14,133 bases of DNA from Deltaproteobacteria bacterium (GTDB taxonomy: Bacteria > Desulfobacterota > Dissulfuribacteria > Dissulfuribacterales > UBA3076): NCBI GenBank assembly GCA_030605675.1, contig JAUWHV010000106.1, forward strand, positions 1 to 14,133. The letters run 5' to 3'. This document shows, piece after piece, positions 7,216-13,971 of the stretch (position 1 is its first letter; every line of letters begins with the position of its first letter). Both the position numbers and the translations under genes were made by a program. Under the pieces are notes generated by a model that saw only the letters and a list, made by a program, of their open reading frames with translations, was not told the origin of the DNA and did not search any database.

Positions 7216-7836
7216 ATGAGCCGGTTTGATCTAGCCATATTTGATTGCGACGGGGTGCTCCTGGATTCCAGAGAGGCCAACAGGGCATATTATAATGCAA
7301 TACTTGAGGAATTCGGACGTGGGTTAATGAATGATAAAGAACTATCTTTTGTACATATGCACACGGCCGAGGAATCTGTAAAGTATTTGTTCAGGGATGA
7401 TATAGCAGCTAAGGAAGAAGCCCTGTTTTATGCTCAGACCCTGGATTACACCCGTTTTCTTGATTGTTTGGGTATGGAGCCGGGAGTCGGTGACACAATA
7501 GAAGCCATTAGACCACCAATATTGACCGCCGTATCCACAAACCGCAGCACCACAATGTCAAGGGTTGTCGAGATGTTCGGACTGGATAGGTGGTTTGATA
7601 TTATTGTTTGTGCTCTTGATGTGAATAATCCCAAACCCGATCCTGAAGGCGTGTTCAAGATATTAGAGACATTAGGGGTTGAGAAGGACAGAGCTATCTA
7701 CATAGGGGATTCTGTTGTGGATGAAATGGTTGCTTATAGAGCAGAAATCCCCTTAATTGCCTATAAAAACAAGGACCTAGAGGCTATGTTTCACGTGGAA
7801 CATTTTGATCAGATTAAAACAATTCTCTCTGATTAG
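7216..7836 (+). CDS. HAD superfamily hydrolase (phosphoglycolate phosphatase-like)
   Basis: The 206-aa protein carries all four haloacid-dehalogenase motifs. Motif I is FDCDGVLLDS with nucleophile Asp10 and acid/base Asp12. Motif II is AVSTN (about 105-109). Motif III is Lys140 in NPKPDPEG. Motif IV is YIGDSVVDE with Asp165 and Asp169. The segment between motifs I and II is the expected small helical cap of the subfamily I phosphatases such as Gph or PpaX. The substrate cannot be read from sequence. It starts 5 nt after the methyltransferase stop with a weak AAGAGG site (7199-7204). Near its end the residues MFHVEH (191-196) are encoded by a ParB-binding parS site, so codon choice there may be constrained by chromosome segregation rather than enzyme function. 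Confidence 0.9.
   Translation: MSRFDLAIFDCDGVLLDSREANRAYYNAILEEFGRGLMNDKELSFVHMHTAEESVKYLFRDDIAAKEEALFYAQTLDYTRFLDCLGMEPGVGDTIEAIRPPILTAVSTNRSTTMSRVVEMFGLDRWFDIIVCALDVNNPKPDPEGVFKILETLGVEKDRAIYIGDSVVDEMVAYRAEIPLIAYKNKDLEAMFHVEHFDQIKTILSD
7787..7802. promoter_or_regulatory. parS centromere site (ParB binding)
   Basis: TGTTTCACGTGGAACA differs from the classical bacterial parS consensus TGTTTCACGTGAAACA at one position. It combines one TGTTTCAC half with one GTGGAACA half; both half-site types are known in parS. It lies within the 3' end of the HAD gene, where it encodes the peptide MFHVEH. ParB bound here would spread and load SMC. I saw no second CACGTG-centred copy in the window. parA and parB are not present. 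Confidence 0.85.
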
Positions 7837-7848
7837 AAAGTAGAAAAC

Positions 7849-7871
7849 AGAAATTAGAAATTAGAAATTAG
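7849..7871. repeat. AGAAATT heptad repeat in the HAD-serS spacer
   Basis: Three tandem copies of AGAAATT are followed about 30 bp on by AATTTCCAATTTCC (7901-7914), which can pair with them. The whole convergent spacer (7837-7939) is thus able to fold. A small stem GCCG-cgaa-CGGC at 7923-7934 sits next to the serS stop; on the minus strand its loop is TTCG. No T-run follows, so I do not call a terminator. Confidence 0.6.
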
Positions 7872-7939
7872 GGAGAGATTAAACAAAAGCCTGAAGGCCA
7901 AATTTCCAATTTCCAGTTTCAAGCCGCGAACGGCCCCTA

Positions 7940-9217
7940 TTATTGTCTTGTGATCCTGTCAATACCCTGCATATATTTGATCAAGACTTCAGGAACCAAG
8001 ACGCTGCCGTCTTCCTGCTGGTAGTTTTCCAATATGGCAACAAAAGTACGCCCTACTGCCAGTCCGGACCCGTTTAGCGTGTGCAACAAACGGGTTTTTG
8101 TCTGTCCTTTGGGGCGATAACGTATATTTGCACGCCTTGCCTGAAAGGCCTCAAAATTACTACAGGAAGAGATTTCGCAAAACCTGTTTTGCCCGGGGAG
8201 CCATACCTCTATATCATAGGTTTTTGAAGCGGAAAAGCCGACATCTCCAGTACACAACTCGATAGTCCTGTATGGGAGGTTAAGCTTTTGGAGAACCTCT
8301 TCAGCGTCCAAAAGCAATGATTCCAGCTCAGCATAAGAACGTTCCGGCTGGCAAAATTTAACCAGTTCAACCTTGTTGAACTGGTGTTGCCGCACTATAC
8401 CCCTGGTGTCTTTACCATATGATCCTGCCTCTGATCGAAAACAGGGCGTGTAGGCCATATAATGGATTGGCAGCATCTCCTCATCGAGGATTTCGTCGCG
8501 ATGCAAGTTCGTAATGGGTACTTCCGCGGTTGGTATTAGATAGTAGTTCCAATTTTCCAGTTTGAACAGATCGTCAGCAAATTTGGGTAGTTGCCCTGTG
8601 CTGAGGAGGGATTTTTCGTTCACAATGAAGGGTGGAAGGATTTCTGTGTAGCCATGGAGATCCTGGTGCAAATCCAACATGAAATTAATTAAGGCCCTTT
8701 CGAGTTTTGCTCCCAGTCCCCGGTAGACCACGAATCTTGCGCCGGCGATTTTTGCACCCCTCTCAAAGTCGAGAATACCCAGGCCTTCTCCTGTCTCCCA
8801 GTGTGGAGCCGGTTTGAAATCGAACTCTAATATTTCTCCCCAGGTCCTTATGACGGGATTTTCTGTTTCGTCCTTACCCACCGGCACAGAGGGATGAGGT
8901 ATGTTTGGCATTAAAAAAAGATATTCGTTAAGAGAAGCTTCTTTTTCCCCAAGAAGGTTGTCTAGTTCCTTGATTCTGGAAGCAACATCTTTCATTTGGG
9001 CTATAAGTTCTTCAGCATCTTTTTTTGCTTTTTTTTGTCTCCCTATTTCCTCTGATACCCGGTTTCTGAGGTTCCTAAGGTCTTCTACCTCTTGAAGTAA
9101 TTTCCTCCTTTGGGAGTCAACCTCAAACAGAGACTCGAGGTCGAGATCGTTACCTCGGGCTTTGAGGGCTTTTCCAACCAAGTCGCTGTTTTCCCTGATG
9201 AATTTTATTTCTAGCAT
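7940..9217 (-). CDS. serS: Seryl-tRNA synthetase
   Basis: The 425-aa product has the standard length of bacterial SerRS, the class II synthetase that charges tRNA-Ser. The N-terminal region (about 30-100) is the long antiparallel coiled-coil arm that grips the tRNA variable arm, rich in Lys/Glu heptads. The catalytic core has TAEVP (230-234), class II motif 2 FRSEAGSYGKDTRG (260-273), EISSCSNFEAFQARR (348-362), and motif 3 GSGLAVGRTFVAILEN (383-398). The ATG at 9217 gives the canonical MLEIKFIRE opening and has AAGGA 9 nt upstream (9227-9231). It is convergent with the HAD gene. No T-box leader is evident upstream. Confidence 0.97.
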   Translation of the reverse strand: MLEIKFIRENSDLVGKALKARGNDLDLESLFEVDSQRRKLLQEVEDLRNLRNRVSEEIGRQKKAKKDAEELIAQMKDVASRIKELDNLLGEKEASLNEYLFLMPNIPHPSVPVGKDETENPVIRTWGEILEFDFKPAPHWETGEGLGILDFERGAKIAGARFVVYRGLGAKLERALINFMLDLHQDLHGYTEILPPFIVNEKSLLSTGQLPKFADDLFKLENWNYYLIPTAEVPITNLHRDEILDEEMLPIHYMAYTPCFRSEAGSYGKDTRGIVRQHQFNKVELVKFCQPERSYAELESLLLDAEEVLQKLNLPYRTIELCTGDVGFSASKTYDIEVWLPGQNRFCEISSCSNFEAFQARRANIRYRPKGQTKTRLLHTLNGSGLAVGRTFVAILENYQQEDGSVLVPEVLIKYMQGIDRITRQ

Positions 9218-9789
9218 ATAAAGGAGTCCTTAATAAGTGCCTAAAGTTGTAATTGCCTAAAGTGAGCTAAAGTTAAGTCATATACCAGTGGTGGCGGGTG
9301 AAATCAAATTATGAGGTGGTTGGGCTCACCGTTTTCCTTTCTGGTCAAGAGGATCCGCATAGGGGTTAATTCCGACAATAAGTCAGCCAGGGTTTTCCAT
9401 GGAGCCCCGGCTATTAAATGCATCCAACCACAAATGTGTACATGATGTGTGCTTGTTCTTGAAGAAGATGCGGAGTTCAGCAACCCGTTTCCATGAATCC
9501 TTCTAATCCTGCACGCAAGAGCTTTTTCTCTATTTTCCCAAAATCTGTCAGAGAGCCAGGACGGGCGGTACAGGGGTTTTGGTAAATGGAATATTATTAG
9601 CCTTACTGTATCTATGGGCTACCTTCCCATTCAAAGGGTATATGGAGTTGGAGTTTAAGCAGTTTGAGCCCAGGGTGGCCCCTTCTGCCTTCCGGATCAA
9701 GATGTACTGTACCAACAAGTATAAGATCGAACATTTCGTAACCGTTCACGGGGTTACAATGCCCGTTGTTTTACCGCAACCCACCGAAC
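9218..9789. other. Long spacer without a confident gene, possible decayed element
   Basis: Between serS and the 9790-9900 repeat I recognise no gene. Near serS the motif CTAAAGT recurs at 9241, 9257 and 9267. On the minus strand a stop-free run of 104 codons spans 9307-9618 (stop at 9304-9306); its end contains ADLLSELTPMRILLTRKENG, reminiscent of a transposase tail, but I cannot name a family and no start codon is near its beginning. A plus-strand stop-free run covers 9507-9791 with a TTG at 9579 and no ribosome-binding site. At 9738-9757, GTAACC-gttcacgg-GGTTAC forms a hairpin related to the adjacent repeat. The best reading is degraded mobile DNA, at low certainty. Confidence 0.4.
9738..9757. 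repeat. Copy of the GTAACCGTTCACGG repeat motif
   Basis: GTAACCGTTCACGGGGTTAC is a hairpin (GTAACC/GGTTAC arms) and is nearly identical to the ends of the 9790-9900 element. It lies 52 bp to its left in the same orientation as that element's left end. Confidence 0.6.
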
Positions 9790-9900
9790 TGTAACCGTTT
9801 ACAGGGTGCTGCAGATGCGAGGCGGAGGGTGCGCAGACGTACTCCCTGTACTTCAAGTACCCGACAACAAAGCAGATGCGGTGCCCTGTGAACGGTTACA
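9790..9900. repeat. MITE-like palindromic element, 111 bp
   Basis: TGTAACCGTTTACAGGG (9790-9806) pairs with CCCTGTGAACGGTTACA (9884-9900) at 16 of 17 positions. Inside are an inner stem GTACTT-c-AAGTAC (9848-9860) and two direct copies of GCAGATGCG (9811-9819, 9872-9880). There is no coding capacity. It ends 7 bp from the yifB stop codon and could fold in the yifB 3' UTR. The architecture is that of small structured repeats dispersed in some deltaproteobacterial genomes, but I cannot verify family membership. Confidence 0.6.
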
Positions 9901-9907
9901 TAAAAAC

Positions 9908-11437
9908 TTAGATTCTCTCCCTATCAAGGCTTCTATATTGTACAGCCTCGGACAAGTGAGCCATGGTTACGGTAGTTGATTCCTCAAGATCCGCAATAGT
10001 CCTTCCTATTTTTATTATCCTATGAAATGCCCTTGCGCTCAAGGCCAGTTTGCTTGCGACGGCCTCCAGAAATGCCCTGTTTTCTTCTGACAATTTACAG
10101 AAAAATCTTAGCTCTTTTGAAGACATTTGGGAATTGCAGTGGATGGAAAGATCCTTGAATCGCTGTTCCTGTGTTTTTCTGGCTTTGACAACCCGCTTTC
10201 TGATTGTGGCCGAGCTTTCTCCCCGCCTTGCATGACTGAGCTCCGAATAGGGTACGGCAGGAACCTCGATTTGAATATCTATACGGTCCAGCAATGGCCC
10301 TGATATCCGGTTACGATAACGAATTATCTGACTTGGAAGGCATGAGCACTTGTTTCTGGAATCTCCCAAATGTCCGCAAGGACAGGGATTCTGGGCAGCC
10401 ACAAGGGTAAACCTTGCCGGAAAGGAGAGTGTAATAGAGGCCCTTGAAATGGTTACAACGCCATCTTCAATAGGTTGCCTAAGGCTTTCCAGGACATTCT
10501 TTTTGAATTCCGGCAGCTCATCCAGGAACAGCACCCCGTTGTGTGCAAGGCTTACCTGGCCCGGCCTTGGCACAGTTCCTCCACCAATCAGACCGGCATC
10601 CGAGATGGTGTGATGGGGCGAGCAAAAGGGCCTTAAAGTAATTAAGGGCTCGTCTGAAGGCAAAAGTCCTGCCACGCTGTATATAGTTGTGGTCTCAAGG
10701 GCTTCTTCAAAGGTGAGCGAAGGAAGGATTGATGGAATGCGTTTGGCCAACATGGTCTTTCCAGACCCGGGCGGGCCTATCATAAGCACGTTGTGACCGC
10801 CTGCAGCGGCTACCTCAAGGGCCCTTTTAGCATGTTCCTGACCGATTACATCCTGAAAGTCCCCATATAGGGATTTCCGCTCCTTGAACAATTCATTCAG
10901 ATCAATTCGCAACGGCTCGATCTTGATGTTGTCCAGGAGGAACTCCACCACCTCGGAGAGATGACCTGCCGGATGTACGGCGGTTTCTCGTACTACGGCG
11001 GCCTCTGAGGCATTTGCTTTGGGAACTATGAATCCATTCAGGTTCCAGTCCCTGGCAGCGAGAGAAAGAGGAAGCATACCCCTTGTGGATTTCAATGTGC
11101 CGTCAAGGGATAGCTCTCCTGCAAGGCAGTATTTACTAAGTACTTCCTGTGGAAATATCTCCGTGGCGCACAGAATGGCGCAGGCTATGGGGAGATCCAG
11201 AGCCGACCCCTCCTTTTTCATGTCTGCTGGTGCGAGATTGACTGTAATCCTCTGGGTAGGAAACGGATAGCCGCAATTCTTAATAGCGCTTTTGACCCTT
11301 TCCCTGCTTTCTTTAACCGCCCCCTCCGGGAGTCCGACCATATTGAAAGAAGGAAGCCCCGGAGAAACATCTATCTCTATTTCTATAGGAAAGGCCTTTA
11401 TCCCTATAACAACTCCACTTTTCGCTATAGCAAGCAT
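9908..11437 (-). CDS. comM: YifB/ComM family Mg-chelatase-like AAA+ ATPase
   Basis: The 509-aa product has the full YifB/ComM architecture. An N-terminal ChlI/Lon-protease-like fold (about 1-170) contains GLPEGAVKESRERV and NLAPAD. The AAA+ core has Walker A GPPGSGKT (221-228), Walker B GVLFLDEL (301-308), a cysteine cluster PCPCGH...CSC (351-366) and GPLLDRID (380-387). A C-terminal Mg-chelatase domain follows. Vibrio ComM is a hexameric branch-migration helicase that extends recombination during natural transformation. The family is broadly conserved even in non-competent bacteria, so the local role is inferred. The start MLAIAKS fits the family, with AAGGA at 11449-11453, 11 nt upstream. 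It appears monocistronic, with repeats on its 3' side. Confidence 0.94.
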   Translation of the reverse strand: MLAIAKSGVVIGIKAFPIEIEIDVSPGLPSFNMVGLPEGAVKESRERVKSAIKNCGYPFPTQRITVNLAPADMKKEGSALDLPIACAILCATEIFPQEVLSKYCLAGELSLDGTLKSTRGMLPLSLAARDWNLNGFIVPKANASEAAVVRETAVHPAGHLSEVVEFLLDNIKIEPLRIDLNELFKERKSLYGDFQDVIGQEHAKRALEVAAAGGHNVLMIGPPGSGKTMLAKRIPSILPSLTFEEALETTTIYSVAGLLPSDEPLITLRPFCSPHHTISDAGLIGGGTVPRPGQVSLAHNGVLFLDELPEFKKNVLESLRQPIEDGVVTISRASITLSFPARFTLVAAQNPCPCGHLGDSRNKCSCLPSQIIRYRNRISGPLLDRIDIQIEVPAVPYSELSHARRGESSATIRKRVVKARKTQEQRFKDLSIHCNSQMSSKELRFFCKLSEENRAFLEAVASKLALSARAFHRIIKIGRTIADLEESTTVTMAHLSEAVQYRSLDRERI

Positions 11438-11592
11438 GAGTGACCGAGTCCTTTCTGACCTGTTTTCCTGTCAGTCGTGAGTTTCCATATAGATATGATA
11501 TAATAACTGATCGGTTGAAAAGGGCTTTATCTCAAAACTTATGGGATTTAAAGGCTTTTAAGAATATACATCGACTTGCCCTTATAAGAAAG

Positions 11593-11613
11593 GTAACCCT
11601 GAACGGTGAACCC
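11593..11613. repeat. Degenerate copy of the GTAACCGTTCAC repeat
   Basis: Read on the minus strand this contains ACCGTTCA followed by GGGTTAC, matching the 9738-9757 copy apart from a 2-nt deletion. It lies in the yifB-groEL spacer. This spacer (11438-11736) otherwise holds the upstream region of yifB and two hairpins near groEL. Confidence 0.4.
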
Positions 11614-11619
11614 TGCACC

Positions 11620-11640
11620 TTTAGTAGAACGCCTACTAAA
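11620..11640. repeat. Small perfect hairpin next to the groEL terminator
   Basis: TTTAGTAG (11620-11627) and CTACTAAA (11633-11640) form an 8-bp stem with a 5-nt loop. On the minus strand it comes immediately after the U-tract of the groEL terminator and may be a backup structure. Confidence 0.5.
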
Positions 11641-11677
11641 AAAGAAAAGGCCTCTCTGTTAAGTCAAAGAGGCCTTT
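11634..11677 (-). terminator. Rho-independent terminator of groESL
   Basis: On the minus strand, AAAGGCCTCT (11677-11668) and AGAGGCCTTT (11655-11646) form a perfect 10-bp GC-containing stem with a 12-nt loop. The sequence then continues TTTTCTTTTTT. It lies 60 nt past the groEL stop and is the clearest intrinsic terminator in the window. Confidence 0.88.
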
Positions 11678-11736
11678 ATGTCTTTATCCTGCAAGGTCTA
11701 AGAAAACTGATCCTGCAAATAGCGTTTTCACCTGTC

Positions 11737-13374
11737 TTACATCATGCCACCTGTGGGCATACCGCCGCCGGGCATACCACCCATTGCCGGCTCTTCCTTG
11801 GGAACCTCAGCGACCATGGCCTCTGTGGTAACGAGCAGACCGGAGACGCTGGCAGCATTTTGAAGTGCTATGCGGGCGACCTTTGTCGGGTCAATGATTC
11901 CTGCCTGCATAAGATCTTCATATTCACCACTTTCAGCGTTGAAGCCAACATTTTCGCTCTTTGACTTTACATGCTCGACAATAACTGAACCCTCATGCCC
12001 TGCATTGAGGGCAATCTGCCGCAGAGGCTCTTCAAGGGCCCTGTTGACGATGTTGATCCCGTGCTCTTCGTCGTGGTCATCTACCTTGAGATCCTTAAGT
12101 GCCTCCAGGCAACGGAGGTAAGCAGTACCACCGCCAGGGATTATTCCCTCTTCTACCGCCGCCCTTGTGGCGTTCAGAGCATCTTCCACCCGCGCCTTTT
12201 TTTCTTTCATCTCGGTTTCAGTGGCTGCGCCGACATTAATGACCGCAACTCCTCCGATAAGTTTGGCAAGGCGCTCTTGCAGCTTCTCCCTGTCGTAGTC
12301 AGAGGATGTTTCATCGATTTGTGCACGGATTAGCCTTACACGGCCCTCGATCTTTTCCTTGGAACCGGCACCATCAATAATAGTAGTATTATCCTTGTCG
12401 ATTATAATTCTTTTTGCCGTCCCGAGGTCATTGATAGATACGTTTTCGAGCTTGATACCCAGGTCTTCTGCTACCATCTCACCACCAGTCAAAATGGCGA
12501 TATCCTCCATCATGGCCTTGCGCCTGTCTCCGAAACCCGGGGCTTTTACTGCGCAAGCCTGGAGGGTTCCCCTGAGCTTGTTTACTACCAGGGTAGCCAG
12601 GGCTTCGCCCTCAACATCCTCGGATATGATCATGAGGGGTTTACCCATCTTTGCGATTTGCTCAAGGATTGGCAGAAGGTCTTTCATGTTGCTGATTTTT
12701 TTCTCGTGAATCAGGATATAGGGATCTTCCAGTACACACTCCATCTTTTCCGGGTCTGTTGAGAAATAGGGAGAGGAGTAACCACGATCAAACTGCATGC
12801 CTTCCACCACATCAAGAGAGGTCTCCATGGCCTTGGCCTCTTCTACCGTAATGACTCCTTCCTTGCCGACCTTGTCCATGGCCTCGGCAATGATGTTACC
12901 AATGGTGGGATCATTGTTGGCGGATATCGTACCTACCTGGGCGATCTCCTTCTGGTCCTTGGTGGGCTTGGTCATTTTTCTGAGCCCATCTACGACGACC
13001 CCAACAGCCTTGTCAATTCCCCTCTTAAGAGCCATGGGATTGACTCCGGCAGCCACCAGCTTTGAACCCTCTTTATATATCGACTGAGCAAGTATGGTCG
13101 CGGTGGTGGTGCCGTCGCCGGCAACATCACTGGTCTTGGAGGCCACTTCCTTTACCATCTGGGCACCCATGTTTTCGAATTTGTCCTCAAGCTCGATTTC
13201 TTTGGCCACGGTAACGCCATCCTTTGTGATGACCGGAGACCCAAAGGATTTTTCAATGATGACATTGCGGCCCTTGGGACCAAGGGTGACCCTGACTGCA
13301 TTGGACAGGGAATCTATGCCTGTTAACATGGCTTCCCTGGCCTTTATGTTGTACTTGATTTCTTTGGCTGACAT
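11737..13374 (-). CDS. groEL: Chaperonin GroEL (60 kDa)
   Basis: The 545-aa product is a group I chaperonin that forms the tetradecameric folding cage with GroES in the cytoplasm. Landmarks include the N-terminal ATP-binding segment VRVTLGPKGRNV (about 27-38), the nucleotide-site DGTTT at 87-91, the equatorial EEGIIPGGG (about 397-405), and a GGM-rich tail (PGGGMPTGGMM). No residue of note is missing and the length is typical. The ATG at 13374 has a GGAGG ribosome-binding site (13386-13390) 11 nt upstream. It is 71 nt downstream of groES and shares its CIRCE-controlled promoter; a strong terminator follows. Confidence 0.98.
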   Translation of the reverse strand: MSAKEIKYNIKAREAMLTGIDSLSNAVRVTLGPKGRNVIIEKSFGSPVITKDGVTVAKEIELEDKFENMGAQMVKEVASKTSDVAGDGTTTATILAQSIYKEGSKLVAAGVNPMALKRGIDKAVGVVVDGLRKMTKPTKDQKEIAQVGTISANNDPTIGNIIAEAMDKVGKEGVITVEEAKAMETSLDVVEGMQFDRGYSSPYFSTDPEKMECVLEDPYILIHEKKISNMKDLLPILEQIAKMGKPLMIISEDVEGEALATLVVNKLRGTLQACAVKAPGFGDRRKAMMEDIAILTGGEMVAEDLGIKLENVSINDLGTAKRIIIDKDNTTIIDGAGSKEKIEGRVRLIRAQIDETSSDYDREKLQERLAKLIGGVAVINVGAATETEMKEKKARVEDALNATRAAVEEGIIPGGGTAYLRCLEALKDLKVDDHDEEHGINIVNRALEEPLRQIALNAGHEGSVIVEHVKSKSENVGFNAESGEYEDLMQAGIIDPTKVARIALQNAASVSGLLVTTEAMVAEVPKEEPAMGGMPGGGMPTGGMM

Positions 13375-13445
13375 TGTTTGCTTAACCTCCGTTGTTCGGT
13401 TATTATAAGTGCTATTTCTTTCGTGATGAAAAATTGTTAATTTAA

Positions 13446-13736
13446 CTAATCTTCAATAATGCCAAGGACATCGTCTTCCCTCATTATCAGATACTCTTCC
13501 CCGCCGATTTTTACCTCTGTGCCGGAGTATTTGCTAAACAGGATGCGATCCCCCTCTTTTACATCCAGGGCTCTGATCTCGCCGTTTTCAAGGATCTTGC
13601 CGTTTCCGGCAGAGATGACCTTTCCCTCGGCGGGCTTTTCTTTTGCACTGTCCGGGATGATAATTCCCCCTTTGCTCTTCTCTTCTTCCTGTAAGCGTGT
13701 TACCAAAATTCGGTCGTGTAACGGACGAATTTTCAT
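13446..13736 (-). CDS. groES: Co-chaperonin GroES (10 kDa)
   Basis: The 96-aa product is the heptameric lid of the GroEL cage. It begins MKIRPLHDRILV, carries the mobile loop EEEKSKGGIIIPDSAKEKP (about 17-35), and continues through GEIRALDVKEGDRILFSKYSGTEVKIGGEEYLIMREDDVLGI. I chose the ATG at 13736 rather than the longer in-frame ATG at 13826. The former gives the canonical GroES N-terminus and has AAGGAG at 13747-13752, 10 nt upstream, whereas the extra 30 residues match nothing in the family and lie in the leader. An ATG-CTA-TGA two-codon frame overlaps the true start. It is the first gene of groES-groEL. Confidence 0.97.
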   Translation of the reverse strand: MKIRPLHDRILVTRLQEEEKSKGGIIIPDSAKEKPAEGKVISAGNGKILENGEIRALDVKEGDRILFSKYSGTEVKIGGEEYLIMREDDVLGIIED

Positions 13737-13896
13737 AGCATTTTTTCTCCTTTTTGCTATAGAATTATTCAGAATAAATAAGTTAAAACGAGCCGAAAGC
13801 CTCGGGCCTAAAGGCGAGCGACTCATGTGAGTCCCTAAAGGGTATCTCGTATATGGTTTTATCTTAGCGGTTTAAAAGGATGGCCAACCTGTTTTA
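13737..13896 (-). other. Structured groES 5' leader
   Basis: About 160 nt separate the CIRCE operator from groES. The leader contains GACTCA-tg-TGAGTC (13820-13833) and the adjacent short stem CCCT-aa-AGGG (13833-13842), then a GGCCTAAAGGC-like stem near 13805-13815. No gene is evident. The structures could affect translation or mRNA stability, but that is inference. Confidence 0.4.
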
Positions 13897-13923
13897 TTAG
13901 CACTCGCTAACGACGAGTGCTAA
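13897..13923. promoter_or_regulatory. CIRCE operator (HrcA binding site)
   Basis: TTAGCACTC (13897-13905), a 9-nt spacer, and GAGTGCTAA (13915-13923) match the CIRCE consensus exactly. HrcA repressor binds this inverted repeat and releases it on heat shock, so groESL should be HrcA-controlled. hrcA is not in the window. Confidence 0.96.
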
Positions 13924-13949
13924 TATAATTACGCTTTTTTGGAATGCAA
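13922..13949 (-). promoter_or_regulatory. Candidate groESL promoter overlapping CIRCE
   Basis: On the minus strand TTGCAT (13949-13944) and TATATT (13927-13922) are spaced by 16 bp, with the -10 touching the CIRCE arm. Transcription would start within the operator, the usual arrangement for HrcA repression. The -35 is weak. No heat-shock sigma-32 type promoter was recognised. Confidence 0.5.
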
Positions 13950-13971
13950 TACCTTTTGGCAAATAAATATT

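Noticed and set aside
7923..7934. GCCG-TTCG-CGGC stem as a serS terminator
   Set aside because: The stem is only 4 bp and no T-run follows on the minus strand.
9579..9794. 71-codon plus-strand frame starting at TTG
   Set aside because: No ribosome-binding site, no family resemblance, and its end runs through repeat sequence; kept only as a remark in the spacer entry.
11440..11964. 174-codon plus-strand frame across the groEL terminator into groEL antisense
   Set aside because: It runs through a clear terminator and conserved groEL sequence on the opposite strand; composition is that of a shadow frame.
13402..13407. Minus-strand TATAAT between groES and groEL as an internal groEL promoter
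   Set aside because: The matching -35 region is poor and the spacer is short and AT-rich, so chance is likely.
13446..13826. GroES with a 30-residue N-terminal extension starting at 13826
   Set aside because: The extension matches nothing typical of GroES, lies in a hairpin leader, and the ATG at 13736 has a proper ribosome-binding site and canonical N-terminus.
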